DNA of 8,561 nucleotides from Actinomycetes bacterium (GTDB lineage: Bacteria; Actinomycetota; Actinomycetes; Actinomycetales; Cellulomonadaceae), in contig JAJYTJ010000160.1 of NCBI GenBank assembly GCA_021793115.1, positions 1-8,561 of the forward strand. Reading direction: 5' to 3'. Under the pieces are notes generated by a model. That model saw nothing but the letters and a program-made list of their open reading frames with translations. It had not been told where the DNA came from and made no database searches. The position numbers and the translations under genes are program-made. This document shows positions 7,089-8,561 of this stretch, piece after piece (position 1 is the first letter of the stretch; each line of letters starts with the position of its first letter).

Positions 7089-8561
7089 GCGCTGGTCGCC
7101 AGCGGGACCGCTCCGGCGACGGCCTCGAGCTCAGCCTCGGTGCCGAGCTCCTCGCACCGCGCGATCTCGTCGGGCAGCTCGTCGGCGGGGTCGGCCGCGG
7201 CGCAGTCGGCCGGCCCGTCCGGCGCCGCCGCGAGCGTCCGCGCGCGTCCGGCCGGTGCCGACGCGGCCAGGCGCTCCTCCTCGAGGAGCCGGCGCCGCTG
7301 GAACGTCCACGCCACCGAGGTGGGGATCACGGACCCCACCCACGCCAGCGGCGCGGCGAGGCAGACGCCGAGGAAGCCCAGGTGGTGCACCAGCACCAGC
7401 CCGGCGGTCGCCCGCATGGTCAGCTCGAGGAAGCCGGAGACGGTGGGCACGGCCGACAGCCCGAGGCCCTGCACGGTGTTCCGGAGGATGAAGACCATCG
7501 CGAGGATGGCGTAGAGCCCGCCGTTGACGAGGAAGTACTGCCGCACCATCGCCACCACGCCGGCCTGCCCGGGACCGACGAAGAGCTCGGCGATGGGTCC
7601 GGAGACGGCGATGAGCGTCAGGCCGACGACGACGGCGACCGAGACGGACACGCCGCTGATGCGCACCACGCCCACCCGGATGCGCCGCCACTGCCGCGCC
7701 CCCCGGTTCTGGGCCACGAACGTGGCCATCGCGATGCCGAACGAGTTGAGGGGGGCCGCGGCGAGCTGGTCGACGCGCATCGCCGCGGTGAACGCCGCCA
7801 CCGACTCCGCGCCCAGGCCGTTGATGCCGTACTGCAGCACGAGCGTGCCGATGGCGATGACGGACATCTGGAAGCCCATCGGCAGGCCGATGCGCACGGG
7901 TTCGGCCATCTCGTGGCGGCGCGGGCGCCAGTCGTCGCGCGTCAGGTGCAGCTCGGGCATGCGGCGGGCGATGAGGACCAGGCACAGCACGACGGACACG
8001 AGCTGGGCGACGACGGTGGCGAGCGCGGCGCCGCGGACGCCCAGGTGCAGGCCGCCGACGAAGGCGAACGACAGCCCGGCGTTGAGGGTGCAGGACAGGA
8101 CGAGGAAGACGAGCGGCGTGCGGCTGTCCCCGAGGGCCCGGATGGTGGAGGAGAGGAAGTTGAACGCCACCATGGCGCCGCCGCCGAGGCACGTGAGGGT
8201 GATGAAGGCGACCGCGCCGTCCATGATCTCCGGCGGGGTGTTCATGAGGCGCAGCAGCGGCCGGGCGGCGAGCGTGCCGGTCACCATGATGACGGCCGCG
8301 AGCCCCGCCGAGACGTACGCGCCGGCGGCGACGAAGCGCCGCATCGCGACCATGTCGCCCGCGCCGAAGGCGCGCGCGGTGGGGATGGCGAGGCCGGCGG
8401 AGGAGCCCCACGTGAACCCGATGAGCAGGAACACGAGGCCGTTGGTCGCGCCGACGGACGCGAGCCCGTCGAGCCCGACGAGACGCCCGACGACGGCGGC
8501 GTCGGTGAACTGGTACAGCTGCTGGAACACGTTGCCGACGAGCAGCGGCAACGTGAACAGG
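7085..8561 (-). CDS. MATE-family multidrug/cation exporter (N-terminus cut by window edge)
   Basis: MATE proteins are 12-TM inner-membrane antiporters that expel cationic drugs and metabolites using a Na+ or H+ gradient. The leftward frame is open to the right edge. Its first visible residues, LFTLPLLVGNVFQQLYQFTD, are the family's TM1, so only a short N-terminus (probably 15-30 residues) is missing; the first possible TTG at 8551 is not a real start. Family-like blocks include AAVVGRLVG, GFTWGSSAGLAIPTARAFG, FNFLSSTIRALGDSRTPL, the repeat-half TM7 region PMGFQMSVIAIGTLVLQYGING, FVAQNRGA and LRNTVQGLG. FLSSTIRALGDSRTP and the QQLYQFTDA start point to the NorM/DinF-like branch common in Gram-positives. 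After the last TM there is a hydrophilic tail of about 65 residues rich in Ala, Glu and Asp, longer than usual. Substrate cannot be deduced. It is convergent with the DUF2156 gene; its promoter is outside the window. Confidence 0.94.
   Translation of the reverse strand, partial: LFTLPLLVGNVFQQLYQFTDAAVVGRLVGLDGLASVGATNGLVFLLIGFTWGSSAGLAIPTARAFGAGDMVAMRRFVAAGAYVSAGLAAVIMVTGTLAARPLLRLMNTPPEIMDGAVAFITLTCLGGGAMVAFNFLSSTIRALGDSRTPLVFLVLSCTLNAGLSFAFVGGLHLGVRGAALATVVAQLVSVVLCLVLIARRMPELHLTRDDWRPRRHEMAEPVRIGLPMGFQMSVIAIGTLVLQYGINGLGAESVAAFTAAMRVDQLAAAPLNSFGIAMATFVAQNRGARQWRRIRVGVVRISGVSVSVAVVVGLTLIAVSGPIAELFVGPGQAGVVAMVRQYFLVNGGLYAILAMVFILRNTVQGLGLSAVPTVSGFLELTMRATAGLVLVHHLGFLGVCLAAPLAWVGSVIPTSVAWTFQRRRLLEEERLAASAPAGRARTLAAAPDGPADCAAADPADELPDEIARCEELGTEAELEAVAGAVPLATSA
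7090..7104 (+). terminator. Possible terminator hairpin downstream of the DUF2156 gene
   Basis: CGCTGG (7090-7095) and CCAGCG (7099-7104) form a perfect 6-bp stem with a 3-base loop (TCG). It begins 15 bases after the DUF2156 stop and lies in the last codons of the convergent MATE gene. Position and compact loop suit a rightward terminator. There is no T-tract, so it would be of the L-shaped type proposed for high-G+C bacteria. Confidence 0.4.

Overview
The window reads as a chromosomal segment of a high-G+C actinomycete. The base composition is very G/C-rich, codon third positions are almost all G or C, and several genes start with GTG. A mycothiol synthase gene is present, and mycothiol is the thiol of Actinomycetes. 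The gene content would suit a Cellulomonas-like or related micrococcalean genus, but no species-level marker is present, so this is an inference.

Layout, left to right. (1) A leftward two-gene unit, mshD (about 3271 to 2177) followed by ppk1 (2180 to the left edge, 3' end cut off), is joined by an ATGA stop/start overlap. (2) After a 95-bp divergent intergenic region comes a rightward FAD/NAD(P)-dependent oxidoreductase of the flavin-monooxygenase-like type (3367-4608). (3) Convergent to it, 6 bp away, is a leftward metallo-beta-lactamase-fold hydrolase (5259-4615). (4) After a 94-bp divergent intergenic region containing a perfect hairpin comes a rightward six-TM protein with a DUF2156/phosphatidylglycerol lysyltransferase-type domain (5354-7075). 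(5) Convergent to it, 9 bp away, is a leftward MATE-family multidrug exporter (7085 to the right edge, N-terminus cut off).

The window is densely coding; no stretch over 300 bases lacks a gene. No rRNA, tRNA, CRISPR array, IS element, integrase, att site or phage gene was seen, and nothing in base or codon use suggests recent transfer. The only mechanistically linked pair is mshD-ppk1 (redox buffering and polyphosphate storage, both stress-related). The lipid-modifying enzyme and the MATE exporter could both contribute to envelope defence but are convergent and not co-transcribed.

I found no convincing undescribed system. The points most worth checking are small: perfect GC hairpins just inside the opposing coding ends of both convergent pairs, inverted repeats in both divergent intergenic regions, a low-complexity insertion in MshD, and a LysX-like membrane domain without the lysyl-tRNA synthetase half.
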